64,000 nt of DNA from assembly GCA_964537975.1 (NCBI GenBank), contig CAZIDP010000007.1:62001-126000 (forward strand). The letters are read 5' to 3'. Within the stretch, counting starts at the first letter, position 1; every line of letters starts with the position of its first letter. Source of the DNA: SCBR16-9 sp964537975. GTDB lineage: Bacteria > Hydrogenedentota > Hydrogenedentia > Hydrogenedentales > SCBR16-9. Below are positions 1 to 7,741 of the stretch, piece by piece. The notes beneath the pieces are model-generated. The model was not told the DNA's origin, did no database searches, and worked only from the letters and a program-made list of their open reading frames with translations. Both the position numbers and the translations under genes were made by a program.

Positions 1-510
1 CATTGCGTATTTGTCGCGGAATACCTGGCTTCATTCGCAGATAAAATAAACATAGATCATGATGCCGCGGTGACTGCTGGTTTACTGCATGATCTGCACC
101 GTATCACCGTCCCGGAAGAATTGTTTGAAATTGCTGATCGTTATCAGATTCCCATCTCAACTGAGCAACGCGAAAACCCGGTTTTATTACACGGGCCTGT
201 GGCCGCTGTAGTTTGCCGCAATGAACTGAATATTGATGATGAGGATGTGTATGAAGCAATTTATTGGCACACCACCGGTCGTCCAAAATTTTGCCGCCTG
301 GGTCAAGCGCTCTACCTGGCAGACTTCTCAGAACCAAAGCGCAAATATCCTGAAGCAGCACAAGCACGGGAATTACTGCGTAAACAAGGATTTGACGCCG
401 CACTACAGTATGTTATTGAAACTAGAAATAACTATATTCAAGAACGTATCGGTGCCATGCACCCAGACTCCTATGCATTTCAATTGTGGGTCAAGCAGGA
501 ACTGGGGTGA
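1..510 (+). CDS. HD-domain hydrolase, YqeK-like (5' end missing)
   Basis: The reading frame is already open at base 1, so the gene starts upstream of the window; 169 codons are visible. The first visible residues are His-Cys, followed about 30 residues later by AGLLHDLHR. These are the first His and the HD pair of an HD phosphohydrolase. A later LLHGP, an IYWHTTG and an LADFSEP segment follow in the order usual for the YqeK family. Known YqeK proteins hydrolyse diadenosine tetraphosphate symmetrically and sit near nadD/rsfS. Here the downstream neighbour is instead a methyltransferase, whose ATG overlaps this stop codon (TGATG), so the two are probably co-translated. The HD family is clear; the YqeK subtype is an inference from motif spacing. 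Confidence 0.72.
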   Translation, partial: HCVFVAEYLASFADKINIDHDAAVTAGLLHDLHRITVPEELFEIADRYQIPISTEQRENPVLLHGPVAAVVCRNELNIDDEDVYEAIYWHTTGRPKFCRLGQALYLADFSEPKRKYPEAAQARELLRKQGFDAALQYVIETRNNYIQERIGAMHPDSYAFQLWVKQELG

Positions 511-1298
511 TGACGGTTTACGACCCATTTGAAGAACTGGCATTGTTTTATGATCCCATCATGGAACATGTAGATTATGCCCGTTGGTTTGACATAACCA
601 CCCTGCTTGCAGAGAAATTACTGCCCCAAAAAGTCCGTAGCCTGGATGCCGCCTGTGGCACAGGCACCTTGTTGCACATGTTCAAAGAATTGCAATGGGA
701 GTCCTACGGATTTGATTTATCTCCTGCAATGCTGAAAACAGCAAAAAGATTATATCCAGAAGTCCCATTGTATCAGGGGGACTTGCGTGCGTTACCGTTT
801 CATGAAACCTTCGACTGCATTACCTGTCTGTTTGACAGCGTTAATTTTATCTTGGATGAAGATGGCGTGTTAGCCACAATTGATTCGTTTTATTCTGCAC
901 TGAAACCAGGTGGGATGCTTTATTTTGATATCGTTACCGAGCGTATGGTTACACGACACTTTGCGGGACAAGATTGGACTGAGCAGAATGACGGATTCTC
1001 CACACGCTGGACCAGTTCATTTGATCGCAGCTCCGCCATTGCAGCAACGACGGTTCGTGTCAATTCAATGAAAGCTGCCATCATCAAAGAACGCATATTC
1101 CCCACCCGATTATTTGAAGATGGGTTGCAACAAGCCGGATTTACAACTTTCGCGGTAGTTGATGTCAACAACTGGCGCCAACCAGGACGGCGCACCACCC
1201 GCATAGACTTTGTTGCTATCAAGCAACCAACTTCACGACAGCATAATGCCTACGCACACTTGGAACCGGTATTGATTGACTACCACAGACACCATTAA
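510..1298 (+). CDS. class I SAM-dependent methyltransferase
   Basis: 262 residues from the ATG at 510, which overlaps the upstream stop codon. AGGAACTGGGG just before it can serve as ribosome binding site. An in-frame ATG at 486 would overlap the upstream gene by 25 bases and is less likely. Motif I is LDAACGTGTLL, followed by YGFDLSPAML (acidic residue that binds the ribose of SAM) and a post-motif FDCITCLFDSVNF. This is the Methyltransf_25/11 type of Rossmann fold. The substrate cannot be told from the sequence. Coupling to the YqeK-like gene suggests a shared transcript, not a shared pathway. Confidence 0.85.
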   Translation: MTVYDPFEELALFYDPIMEHVDYARWFDITTLLAEKLLPQKVRSLDAACGTGTLLHMFKELQWESYGFDLSPAMLKTAKRLYPEVPLYQGDLRALPFHETFDCITCLFDSVNFILDEDGVLATIDSFYSALKPGGMLYFDIVTERMVTRHFAGQDWTEQNDGFSTRWTSSFDRSSAIAATTVRVNSMKAAIIKERIFPTRLFEDGLQQAGFTTFAVVDVNNWRQPGRRTTRIDFVAIKQPTSRQHNAYAHLEPVLIDYHRHH

Positions 1299-1318
1299 AC
1301 TCGAGTATCTGTGATATG

Positions 1319-2458
1319 TCATTCTGATGAGGGCACGATTTGGTCAGGTGGCAAGCGAAGCAAGTACCATTCACCATCATGGTAAAACAATACCTCGCCA
1401 TTGAGACGTGCCAGTTCTGCCAATCCGGCATCAGATTGTAAAAGTTTTACATGGATATCATCGCCAAAGTTGATTTCATTATAGGTTTCTGGCACAACGT
1501 CCCGTTGTTCTATCCATCGGTCGTTCTCTAAGTGTAAAACACGATTAGCAAGGGTGCGACGGGTACGCTTTGCTTCTCTGGTCACATTGGATTCTTGGAC
1601 AACAGGTTGATCTGTATCCCTGGCAACATCTTCCATTCCACCGTATCCACCATATCCACCCATAGTGCCTTCTTCGGACAAATCATTCATCTTTTCAGTA
1701 GAACCTATCCCTCCACCAAAACCACCCGTTTCCTGGCGGTGAGGAACTGATATACTAAAACTACCCCCAAGTGCTGCTGCATCATCATTGTCTGTAATCG
1801 TTTCTATGCCAATGGGCTGTGAAAGCATGGTCTCACCTGTTTGATAGAATGATTCTTGTTGCTCCAGTTCATAATCATCTATAAATTCCCCAGAATCAGA
1901 CAGTTCTGGCGCTCCCATCGTCATAAAACCCATGGCGGGAGTGTGATCACCTCTATCATTTACTTTCTCCGCGGGCATTTGGGCAATTGATTCCTGTGTA
2001 GACACAAAATCTGCTACAGGAGGTGAAGCCATAGGCGTAGACAGCGCATCTGGTGCGGGTATTTCTCGTGCCATATGGTCTCGGGAAGAAATCAGCCTGT
2101 ATTCAGATTTCCATTGAACCCATGTTAAGCCAAGACTGATTACAAACAAAAATAATGCGGCAGAAGTTGCGACAAGCTTCCAATGTTGATACAAATTACG
2201 AAACGGTAGCACCCGTGGTTTAAGCGCAGCCATAACTTTTTTTTCAAAATCTTCCGGAGCATTCACCGTCGAAAGTGTTGTGTAAAGATCATTGACCTGC
2301 TTATATCCATGCAACTCTCGCAGACAATCTGAGCACTCGTGTAAATGTTTCTCAACAACAGTACGGTCTTCTATATCCAGTTCTGCGTCCAGAAACGCAG
2401 AAAAGTTTTCTCTCACGGCCTCACAACAACTTGGAGTATGCACTTCGTTTTCACTCAT
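1319..2458 (-). CDS. zinc-finger anti-sigma factor with long periplasmic tail
   Basis: 379 residues. The N-terminus has the zf-HC2 anti-sigma arrangement: Cys11-Cys12, then His38-x3-Cys42-x2-Cys45. One membrane segment lies at about residues 95-113 (VATSAALFLFVISLGL). The rest would face the periplasm: an acidic linker, a Gly-rich stretch at about 245-280 (GGFGGGIGS, GGYGGYGGMED), and a C-terminal module ending in FYHDGEWYLLRL. From memory, that last module resembles the C-terminal segment of some VIT/VWA envelope proteins. It lies 58 bases downstream of the ECF sigma gene on the same strand, the usual sigma/anti-sigma order. It probably holds the sigma factor at the membrane until an envelope signal arrives. 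Confidence 0.85.
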   Translation of the reverse strand: MSENEVHTPSCCEAVRENFSAFLDAELDIEDRTVVEKHLHECSDCLRELHGYKQVNDLYTTLSTVNAPEDFEKKVMAALKPRVLPFRNLYQHWKLVATSAALFLFVISLGLTWVQWKSEYRLISSRDHMAREIPAPDALSTPMASPPVADFVSTQESIAQMPAEKVNDRGDHTPAMGFMTMGAPELSDSGEFIDDYELEQQESFYQTGETMLSQPIGIETITDNDDAAALGGSFSISVPHRQETGGFGGGIGSTEKMNDLSEEGTMGGYGGYGGMEDVARDTDQPVVQESNVTREAKRTRRTLANRVLHLENDRWIEQRDVVPETYNEINFGDDIHVKLLQSDAGLAELARLNGEVLFYHDGEWYLLRLPPDQIVPSSE

Positions 2459-2516
2459 GTCCCGTTACTCAAAACACAACTGACACCAACGTATACTTTA
2501 TATATAATACGCATCG

Positions 2517-3221
2517 TCATATGACTCCCCGTTCTCGCAAACAGTCTCTTAAACGACTGCGTGCCTGGTTCAACCGGGATTTCACAGTACCTTCCGGGCA
2601 CCCAACTGCCTTGGCTATTTCCTGGTAGCGTTGTCCATCCACAATACGAAGAACAAAGGGCAATTTATAATGCTCTGGTAAAGCATTGAGGCAATTGGAA
2701 ATAGCATCATCAAGCTCACGACGCTCCAGAGTATTTCGTGGCGTTTCATAGTTTCGTGTTGCTTTGTTCGCTACTGCCGGGGCCATGTTTTGTAATGTTT
2801 CGAGTGAAACACCCTTATTACGGCCTTTGCGTCCACGATTCCGTAATTCGTTTCGGCACAAATTCATTGCAATGCTGAACAACCAGGTATACACCTGGGC
2901 ATGCCCTTGAAACGTCTCCATACTTCGGTATGCCCGCACAAATACATCCTGTGCCACTTCCTGAGCATCTTCATGATTGCCCAGTACACGGTACACCACT
3001 GCATAAATTCGGTCTTTATAACGGTTGACTAGTGGCTCAAAATCTGCCGACTTACCACTGCACCACGACAAGTCAACTTCCGATCCCGATTCAGAAAAAT
3101 CTTCTGTTTGTTTTACTACCGTCAATTCCTGATTGCTCCAGAGCCAAGGCCTTGATATATTAGAAACCAGGTACACATAAAAGTTCGCACTTGCCAGCGT
3201 ACATAGCCACACTGTCGACAA
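2517..3221 (-). CDS. ECF (RpoE-type) RNA polymerase sigma factor
   Basis: 234 residues as an open frame. Region 2 is recognisable: DRIYAVVYRVLGNHEDAQEV, then DVFVRAYRSM and a WLFSIAMNLCRN segment. Region 4 is at the C-terminus: LPEHYKLPFVLRIVDGQRYQ, then EIAKAVGCPEGTVKSRLNQA, a helix-turn-helix that reads the -35 element. About 60 residues precede region 2, which is unusually long. The first ATG may therefore not be the real start; a TTG at the LTVVKQ segment, with AGGA just upstream, is an alternative. It is followed by its anti-sigma factor. It probably directs an envelope or stress regulon and autoregulates this pair. Confidence 0.9.
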   Translation of the reverse strand: MSTVWLCTLASANFYVYLVSNISRPWLWSNQELTVVKQTEDFSESGSEVDLSWCSGKSADFEPLVNRYKDRIYAVVYRVLGNHEDAQEVAQDVFVRAYRSMETFQGHAQVYTWLFSIAMNLCRNELRNRGRKGRNKGVSLETLQNMAPAVANKATRNYETPRNTLERRELDDAISNCLNALPEHYKLPFVLRIVDGQRYQEIAKAVGCPEGTVKSRLNQARSRLRDCLRERGVI

Positions 3222-3443
3222 TCAACGTGTTACAGCGCATTTATTGAGTTATATTGTACCTTTTTTAATGCCCACATAGAAACAAAGCGTATTATTAGCT
3301 GAATTCCCGGCAAAAAACCAGCTATATTAGCAGACCTCAAACCACTTTCAAATATCTTTGACTCCGATTCCCACATATGTTAATTTGTGCATACTCATTA
3401 GTGTTTTTTCACAAAATATTTATTTACACTTCCAGGGGTTCTC

Positions 3444-4823
3444 ATGAAAGTACCTTTTACCAGTCCTAAATTATTGCTTGCTGCAATTGTCATCCTGATT
3501 ATTTCTCCACTCGCGAATGCAACCCCAGACTTGGTCATTCTCCACATCAACGATTGCCATGGGCAATTAGTAAACAGTGGACAAGATAGCGGACTGATCG
3601 GCGGTTATCCACGCTTGGCCAGTTTGATTCAAGGCGTTCGAGGCGAATTTCCCAGCCAAACACTATTGTTGCATGCAGGTGATGTTTTGTCACGGGCAGA
3701 CACTATAACCATCTCCAGTAAAGGCTATGCAAATGTTGCTGTATTTGACGCACTGGAAGTTGATGCCTGGACTCCAGGAAACGGGGACTTTTATTGGGGC
3801 ATGCAACCGCTTCTCGCGCTTCGCGATGCTGCCAAAACCCCCATGATACACGCGAATGTGCGTTGGAAAAGCACCGACCCATCGAAAAACAATGAACTAC
3901 CCTTTAAACCTTATGTCATCAAAGATATCAATGGGTATAAAATTGGTTTACTTGGTCTGGGGGTAGTGCGAACAGACCATTTTTCTGCCCTGAATCTGCA
4001 ATTGGATAACGCTGTTGAAGTGGCTGAAATCATGATACCTCAGATGCGGATGCAATGCGACATTGTAATTGTACTTTCACATCTGGGCCTACCTGACGAT
4101 CAACACCTGGCTGGCAATGTGAATGGTATTGATGTCATCGTCGGCGGACATACCCACTCCGTACTTGAAACTGCCGAGGTACATCTCTCACCAGATGGAG
4201 AACGAGATGTATTGTTAGTACAAGCAGGAGATTACGGAAGGTATCTCGGGAGGCTGGAGCTGTACTTTGAGCAAGATAGTAACGGTGGCTTTCGTATACA
4301 CCGACACCACAGCAGCCTGATGCCGGTAACAGAAGATATCACACCAGACCCATCAATTGAACAATTATTGGAACCGTATCTTGATTCGGCAGATGAAGTG
4401 GTATTCAACATGGAGACCAAGCCTGGCAATATTCGTGTTAACGTGGCCAGGGCAATCTGCCAGCAAGTAGGCGCTGATGTTGGAATCCTATTGGAAACGG
4501 ATATCACAAACGAATTTCCCCCTGGCCCGGTAACTCGCGGACAATTATCAAGCCTTCACAGTTTTTATAATGACATCTTGTTGGCTCAGATTGACGGGGA
4601 CGCATTGGCAGTAATATTGGCATTGGCTCAAATCGTGTACGCAGATAAATCAGGTAATATACATTGGAAACCCAGCCCGGAAGAAACGTACACCGTCGCT
4701 GTTGGGAGTTTTGCCTATATCTCAACTCCAGAGTTGGCACGCTATCCTGTCGAAGAAACCGGAATCACCATAACTGAAGTCATTGTCAGTAATGAGACGA
4801 GAGAAATTATTTTTCAGGAGTGA
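3444..4823 (+). CDS. UshA/5'-nucleotidase-type metallophosphatase, exported
   Basis: 459 residues with a Sec signal peptide (hydrophobic residues 10-24, cleavage near ANA-TP) and an AGGGG ribosome binding site. Metal-binding motifs of the calcineurin-like family occur in order: HINDCHG (Asp37, His39), LHAGDVLS, a GNGDFYWG block, VVLSHLG and VGGHTHS. In UshA/CpdB/SoxB-type enzymes the third block is GN(H/W)EF. Here the Asn is kept but the following His, the usual general acid, is replaced by Gly. The C-terminal 5'-nucleotidase domain is present (RGQLSSLHSFYND) but short: 459 residues against about 550 for UshA. It is probably a periplasmic phosphoesterase; substrate and activity are uncertain. 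The downstream pseudopilin gene overlaps or follows closely. Confidence 0.8.
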   Translation: MKVPFTSPKLLLAAIVILIISPLANATPDLVILHINDCHGQLVNSGQDSGLIGGYPRLASLIQGVRGEFPSQTLLLHAGDVLSRADTITISSKGYANVAVFDALEVDAWTPGNGDFYWGMQPLLALRDAAKTPMIHANVRWKSTDPSKNNELPFKPYVIKDINGYKIGLLGLGVVRTDHFSALNLQLDNAVEVAEIMIPQMRMQCDIVIVLSHLGLPDDQHLAGNVNGIDVIVGGHTHSVLETAEVHLSPDGERDVLLVQAGDYGRYLGRLELYFEQDSNGGFRIHRHHSSLMPVTEDITPDPSIEQLLEPYLDSADEVVFNMETKPGNIRVNVARAICQQVGADVGILLETDITNEFPPGPVTRGQLSSLHSFYNDILLAQIDGDALAVILALAQIVYADKSGNIHWKPSPEETYTVAVGSFAYISTPELARYPVEETGITITEVIVSNETREIIFQE

Positions 4824-4875
4824 GTATAAAATACGTGTATCGCAACAGATCAGGAAGGTCAATGGATTTTTAAGT

Positions 4876-5844
4876 ATGTTGTATGACAATACACCTCAAC
4901 GTGGCTTTACATTGATTGAGCTGCTGGTGGTAATCGCAATCATCGGAATACTGGCATCGATACTCCTTCCTGCATTGGCCCGAGCACGTGAAGCTGCCCG
5001 TCGTGCTTCTTGTCAGAACAATCTCAAGCAATTTGGCCTGGTTTTCTCCATGTATGCAAATGAATGGCAAGGTATGCTGCCGCCCCTTTCACCATATGGC
5101 AGCAACAGAGATGACGGACTATCCTCTCCTTTGTTTTCTGCTCCGCATGCAAAATCCATTTATCCAGATTATCTGAATGACTTGAAGGTTTCGACTTGTC
5201 CCTCCGATTCCGGGGGCGACCCTGGTTGGCTTAGCGTAGCACCACGTGTGCCGGAGTCCGGAAATTTTACAAGCTGGCAACAACTTGCGCTTGAGGCCAA
5301 TGACATGGTCTCTTTCGATTATTTCCAAACAGCTGAATTGGGCCGCTCCTACCTGTACAAAGGCTATGTAGCCATTAATTCCGGGGAGTATTATGGTATT
5401 TGGGCTGCAACAACGGTATCACCAGTTTACGGAAGTGCTTTCATTCTTGATGTAGGCGAGGTTCGATTCAAGTCGTATAGCAATGACCTGACACTTGCTG
5501 ATATTCAATGGCCTCCTTGGGTACCCCGCCCTCCGGAAGCACAGGGTACTGGCGGTGGAACGCAGGTATTGCGATTACGCAAAGGCATAGGACGATTTCT
5601 GATAACTGATATCAACAACCCTTTGGCAATACCCGAGAGTTCGGTACCTGTAATGTGGGACATTATCGGGAGCAGTGAATTTGATGATAACCGGGCAGGC
5701 ACCGTTGTTTTTAATCACTTGCCAGGTGGTGCCAATGTGCTATATCTCGATGGCCATGTCGCATACCGGCCTTACCCTTCTGTATTTCCAGTAATCAATG
5801 ATGAACAACTACTCAAAGAGATGAGCCATTATGGTTTAGGCTAA
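4876..5844 (+). CDS. pseudopilin-like protein, N-methylation leader and H-X-DG box
   Basis: 322 residues from the ATG at 4876. That start gives a short basic leader (MLYDNTPQRG) before FTLIELLVVIAIIGILASIL, the class III prepilin signal cut after Gly by a PilD-type peptidase. AGGAAGG at 4852-4858 is the nearest ribosome binding site, somewhat far away. An in-frame ATG at 4783, overlapping the previous gene, is the alternative. ARAREAARRASCQNNLKQFG follows, typical of DUF1559/SBP_bac_10-type proteins. The C-terminal box is NHLPGGANVLYLDGH. A paralogue lies at 27153. Such proteins are abundant in PVC and Hydrogenedentota genomes. They are thought to form surface or secretion pseudopili; the role is not established. 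Confidence 0.88.
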   Translation: MLYDNTPQRGFTLIELLVVIAIIGILASILLPALARAREAARRASCQNNLKQFGLVFSMYANEWQGMLPPLSPYGSNRDDGLSSPLFSAPHAKSIYPDYLNDLKVSTCPSDSGGDPGWLSVAPRVPESGNFTSWQQLALEANDMVSFDYFQTAELGRSYLYKGYVAINSGEYYGIWAATTVSPVYGSAFILDVGEVRFKSYSNDLTLADIQWPPWVPRPPEAQGTGGGTQVLRLRKGIGRFLITDINNPLAIPESSVPVMWDIIGSSEFDDNRAGTVVFNHLPGGANVLYLDGHVAYRPYPSVFPVINDEQLLKEMSHYGLG

Positions 5845-5862
5845 ATCAAGCAGAATTTGAGA

Positions 5863-5868
5863 TATAAT
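5863..5868 (+). promoter_or_regulatory. possible -10 element for the structured RNA
   Basis: TATAAT lies 19 bases after the pseudopilin stop codon. No good -35 hexamer is seen 16-18 bases upstream (GCTAAA-like only), so the assignment rests on the -10 and on the strong terminator 400 bases downstream. Transcription would begin near 5875. Confidence 0.35.
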
Positions 5869-6034
5869 CGGCGATTTACGCTTTCCCTTATGGTGCCATT
5901 ATCATGGGAATAAAATTTGCATTTAACCGTATTTCGTAGTAACGTATTGGTATGAAGTCCCGGCTGATGGCAAAGCAGTTCGATAATGAGCTTGTGGGAT
6001 ACTTCGGTCGCGGCAGAAAGGAGGTGATCTATCT

Positions 6035-6160
6035 ATGGGAAGTCCGGGCAAACCGGGCGCGAGTATGGGGTGCCCTGACAGGGCACGTGTTGCTCACGAC
6101 CAACAGATAGATCCATCTCTGTTTAACGGGATGGATCTTGCGAGGAGTAACCGGCTCTAG
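6035..6160 (+). CDS. possible 41-residue small ORF inside the structured RNA
   Basis: An ATG at 6035 lies 10 bases after GGAGG in an extremely strong Shine-Dalgarno (AAAGGAGGTGATC). The frame runs 41 codons to a TAG at 6158. The peptide (starting MGSPGKPGASMGC, ending DLARSNRL) has no hydrophobic segment or known motif. It uses AGG and other codons rare in neighbouring genes. The start codon directly follows one arm of a 9-bp helix, so initiation could be structure-controlled. It could equally be a chance frame in a non-coding RNA. Confidence 0.25.
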   Translation: MGSPGKPGASMGCPDRARVAHDQQIDPSLFNGMDLARSNRL

Positions 6161-6234
6161 ACTGGGCTATGCACCCGTTGAACCTTAAACGCTGAGGCGT
6201 ATACTGGTTTGGGTGTTTCCTCATCTGACGAAAT

Positions 6235-6286
6235 AACCCGCCGCGGTGTAGTTGTAAAAAATTACCTGCGGCGGGTTCCTTTTTTT
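6235..6286 (+). terminator. strong Rho-independent terminator
   Basis: AACCCGCCGC (6235-6244) pairs perfectly with GCGGCGGGTT (6268-6277) and is followed by CC and seven T residues (6280-6286). The loop holds a small GTAA-AAAA-TTAC hairpin. It ends the structured RNA unit. Confidence 0.9.
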
Positions 6287-6635
6287 ACTTTCTCGATGAA
6301 TATGGTTTATATATGATTTACCTATAGCTGTAATTCTTAAGCAAACTTTATACACCTTTTATAGGTGGCAAGTTGTTTTCATTTAAGGACACAAGGTACT
6401 CTATTAATCATGAAAACCATTTAAAATGGCGTAGTATAAATTGCGTCACAAAATTACGACTGACGTTGTTATATTTTCCAATGGCCCCAACACCTGTTCA
6501 ATCTTGAGCGGGTTAGAATAATTATTGAGATTTTTCTCAACAACACTTGTTTTAATTTCAGACGACCACATTTTTATACATTTATACTATATTTTTATAT
6601 AACGATTTCACTAAGCATTCAAAGGATTATTTATA
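6287..6635. other. AT-rich intergenic region
   Basis: About 350 bases between the RNA terminator and the dehydrogenase gene. It is rich in A and T, with several TATA-like words (for example near 6580-6600), but no convincing -35/-10 pair and no open frame with a ribosome binding site. It presumably holds the promoter of the dehydrogenase gene. Confidence 0.5.
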
Positions 6636-7643
6636 ATGGTACATACCGTTTGTCTCATTAAAGGAGATGGCATTGGACCTGAAGTTGCCGAGGCGACGCA
6701 ACAAGTTATCAACGCTTCCGGTGTACAGATTGAATGGATAGATTTACCAGCTGGTGCTGCTGCGGTTGAAACACATGGTGATGTGTTACCACAGTCTACT
6801 AAGGATGCTATACGCACACACAAGGTTGCGTTGAAAGGCCCCGTAACAACACCGATTGGTAAAGGGTTCAAAAGTGTTAACGTGCAGCTACGACAAGAAT
6901 TAAATCTTTACGCAGCCATTCGGCCAGTTCGCACCATGGCCGGCATCAAAACACGCTATACAGACGTCGATATTGTTGTCATTCGTGAGAATACCGAAGG
7001 CCTCTATTCCGGTATTGAGAATATCGTTACAGACGGTGTGGTCACAAGTCTGAAAGTGTGCACGCGTGCTGCCAGCGAACGCATTGCAAGAGCTGCATTC
7101 CAATATTGTAAGGAACGCAATCGCAAAAAATTAACGGTTTTTCACAAGGCCAACATCATGAAACTTACGGACGGCCTGTTTCTGGATTGTGCCAGAAAGG
7201 TACATAGCGAGGAAGCCCCAGATATTGCGTATGATGAACTCATCATAGATAATGGCTGCATGCAACTTGTCAAAGACCCAACCCAATTTGATGTACTTTT
7301 GCTCGAAAACCTGTACGGCGATGTGATAAGTGATCTCTGTGCTGGGCTTGTCGGGGGCCTTGGGGTGGTTCCCGGTTCCAATATGGGGGATGATTATGCC
7401 GTATTTGAAGCAGTACATGGCAGTGCGCCTGATATCGCTGGCAAAAATTTGGCCAACCCACTCGCCTTGATCATGAGTGGTGTCATGCTGCTACGCCATC
7501 TGGGCGAAAAAGAGGCTGCCCTTCGTATCCGCGACGCCTACAACCGGGTATTAGAAGCAGGAAACCCGCACGAGATTACCCGTGATTTGGGTGGTCACGC
7601 CGGAACAAATGAGTTTACCAACGCAATAATCCGGCAAATGTAA
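6636..7643 (+). CDS. NAD-type isocitrate dehydrogenase (IDH/IPMDH family)
   Basis: 335 residues; AAAGGA precedes the ATG. The family signature is complete: IKGDGIGPEV at the N-terminus, the substrate loop SVNVQLRQELNLYA, VIRENTEGLYSGIE, the NxxK region FHKANIMKLTDGLF, and the C-terminal EAVHGSAPDIAGKNLANP. In the substrate loop, Ser-x-Asn followed by LR matches isocitrate dehydrogenase; isopropylmalate dehydrogenases have a different loop. Compact IDHs of this type with HGSAPDIAGK usually use NAD. It would convert isocitrate to 2-oxoglutarate in the TCA cycle. Homoisocitrate dehydrogenase is the main alternative. The following SDR gene is 98 bases away on the same strand. Confidence 0.85.
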   Translation: MVHTVCLIKGDGIGPEVAEATQQVINASGVQIEWIDLPAGAAAVETHGDVLPQSTKDAIRTHKVALKGPVTTPIGKGFKSVNVQLRQELNLYAAIRPVRTMAGIKTRYTDVDIVVIRENTEGLYSGIENIVTDGVVTSLKVCTRAASERIARAAFQYCKERNRKKLTVFHKANIMKLTDGLFLDCARKVHSEEAPDIAYDELIIDNGCMQLVKDPTQFDVLLLENLYGDVISDLCAGLVGGLGVVPGSNMGDDYAVFEAVHGSAPDIAGKNLANPLALIMSGVMLLRHLGEKEAALRIRDAYNRVLEAGNPHEITRDLGGHAGTNEFTNAIIRQM

Positions 7644-7741
7644 CCTATTTCAAGATTTCATTTAAAAAACAAACTACAGTAACCTCAATTCATCAGCTGC
7701 CTGATTTTCAAGATAAGGCAAGCGGAGTAATAATAGCTATA

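Larger units (their letters stand above)
5872..6286 (+). ncRNA. candidate structured RNA, about 410 nt, class unknown
   Basis: No long gene fits here, but the region is dense in helices, runs from a TATAAT to a strong terminator and sits in its own gap. Pairings seen by eye: 5883-5892 with 5903-5910; 5954-5961 with 5996-6005 (two-base bulge); 6008-6022 with 6218-6231 as a broken closing stem; 6026-6034 with 6105-6113 (9 bp); 6070-6076 with 6080-6086; 6110-6117 with 6130-6137 (8 bp); 6172-6176/6181-6184/6189-6192 with 6211-6215/6206-6209/6197-6200. GAAAGGAGGTGATC (6016-6029) complements the canonical 16S 3' tail over 14 bases. I could not match it to RNase P, tmRNA, SRP, 6S or a known riboswitch. 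It may be a regulatory RNA or the leader and body of a tiny gene. Confidence 0.5.

Noticed and set aside
6001..6030. Antisense 16S rRNA fragment (AGATCACCTCCTTTCT on the minus strand)
   Set aside because: Only the last bases match; the preceding sequence is not the 16S 3' end, so it is a strong ribosome binding site and not an rRNA piece.
6036..6160. RNase P RNA (GGGAAGTCCGGGC and CACGACCAACAGA resemble rnpB words)
   Set aside because: The conserved 3' strand of helix P4 (ACAGAA..CGGCTTAT) is missing and the region after the first word is too short before the terminator.
6171..6215. TPP riboswitch (GCACCCGTTGAACCT is very close to the TPP box)
   Set aside because: The rest of the box (CTGATCTGGATAATACCAGCGTAGGGA-type sequence) and the CTGAGA element are absent, and no thiamine gene follows.
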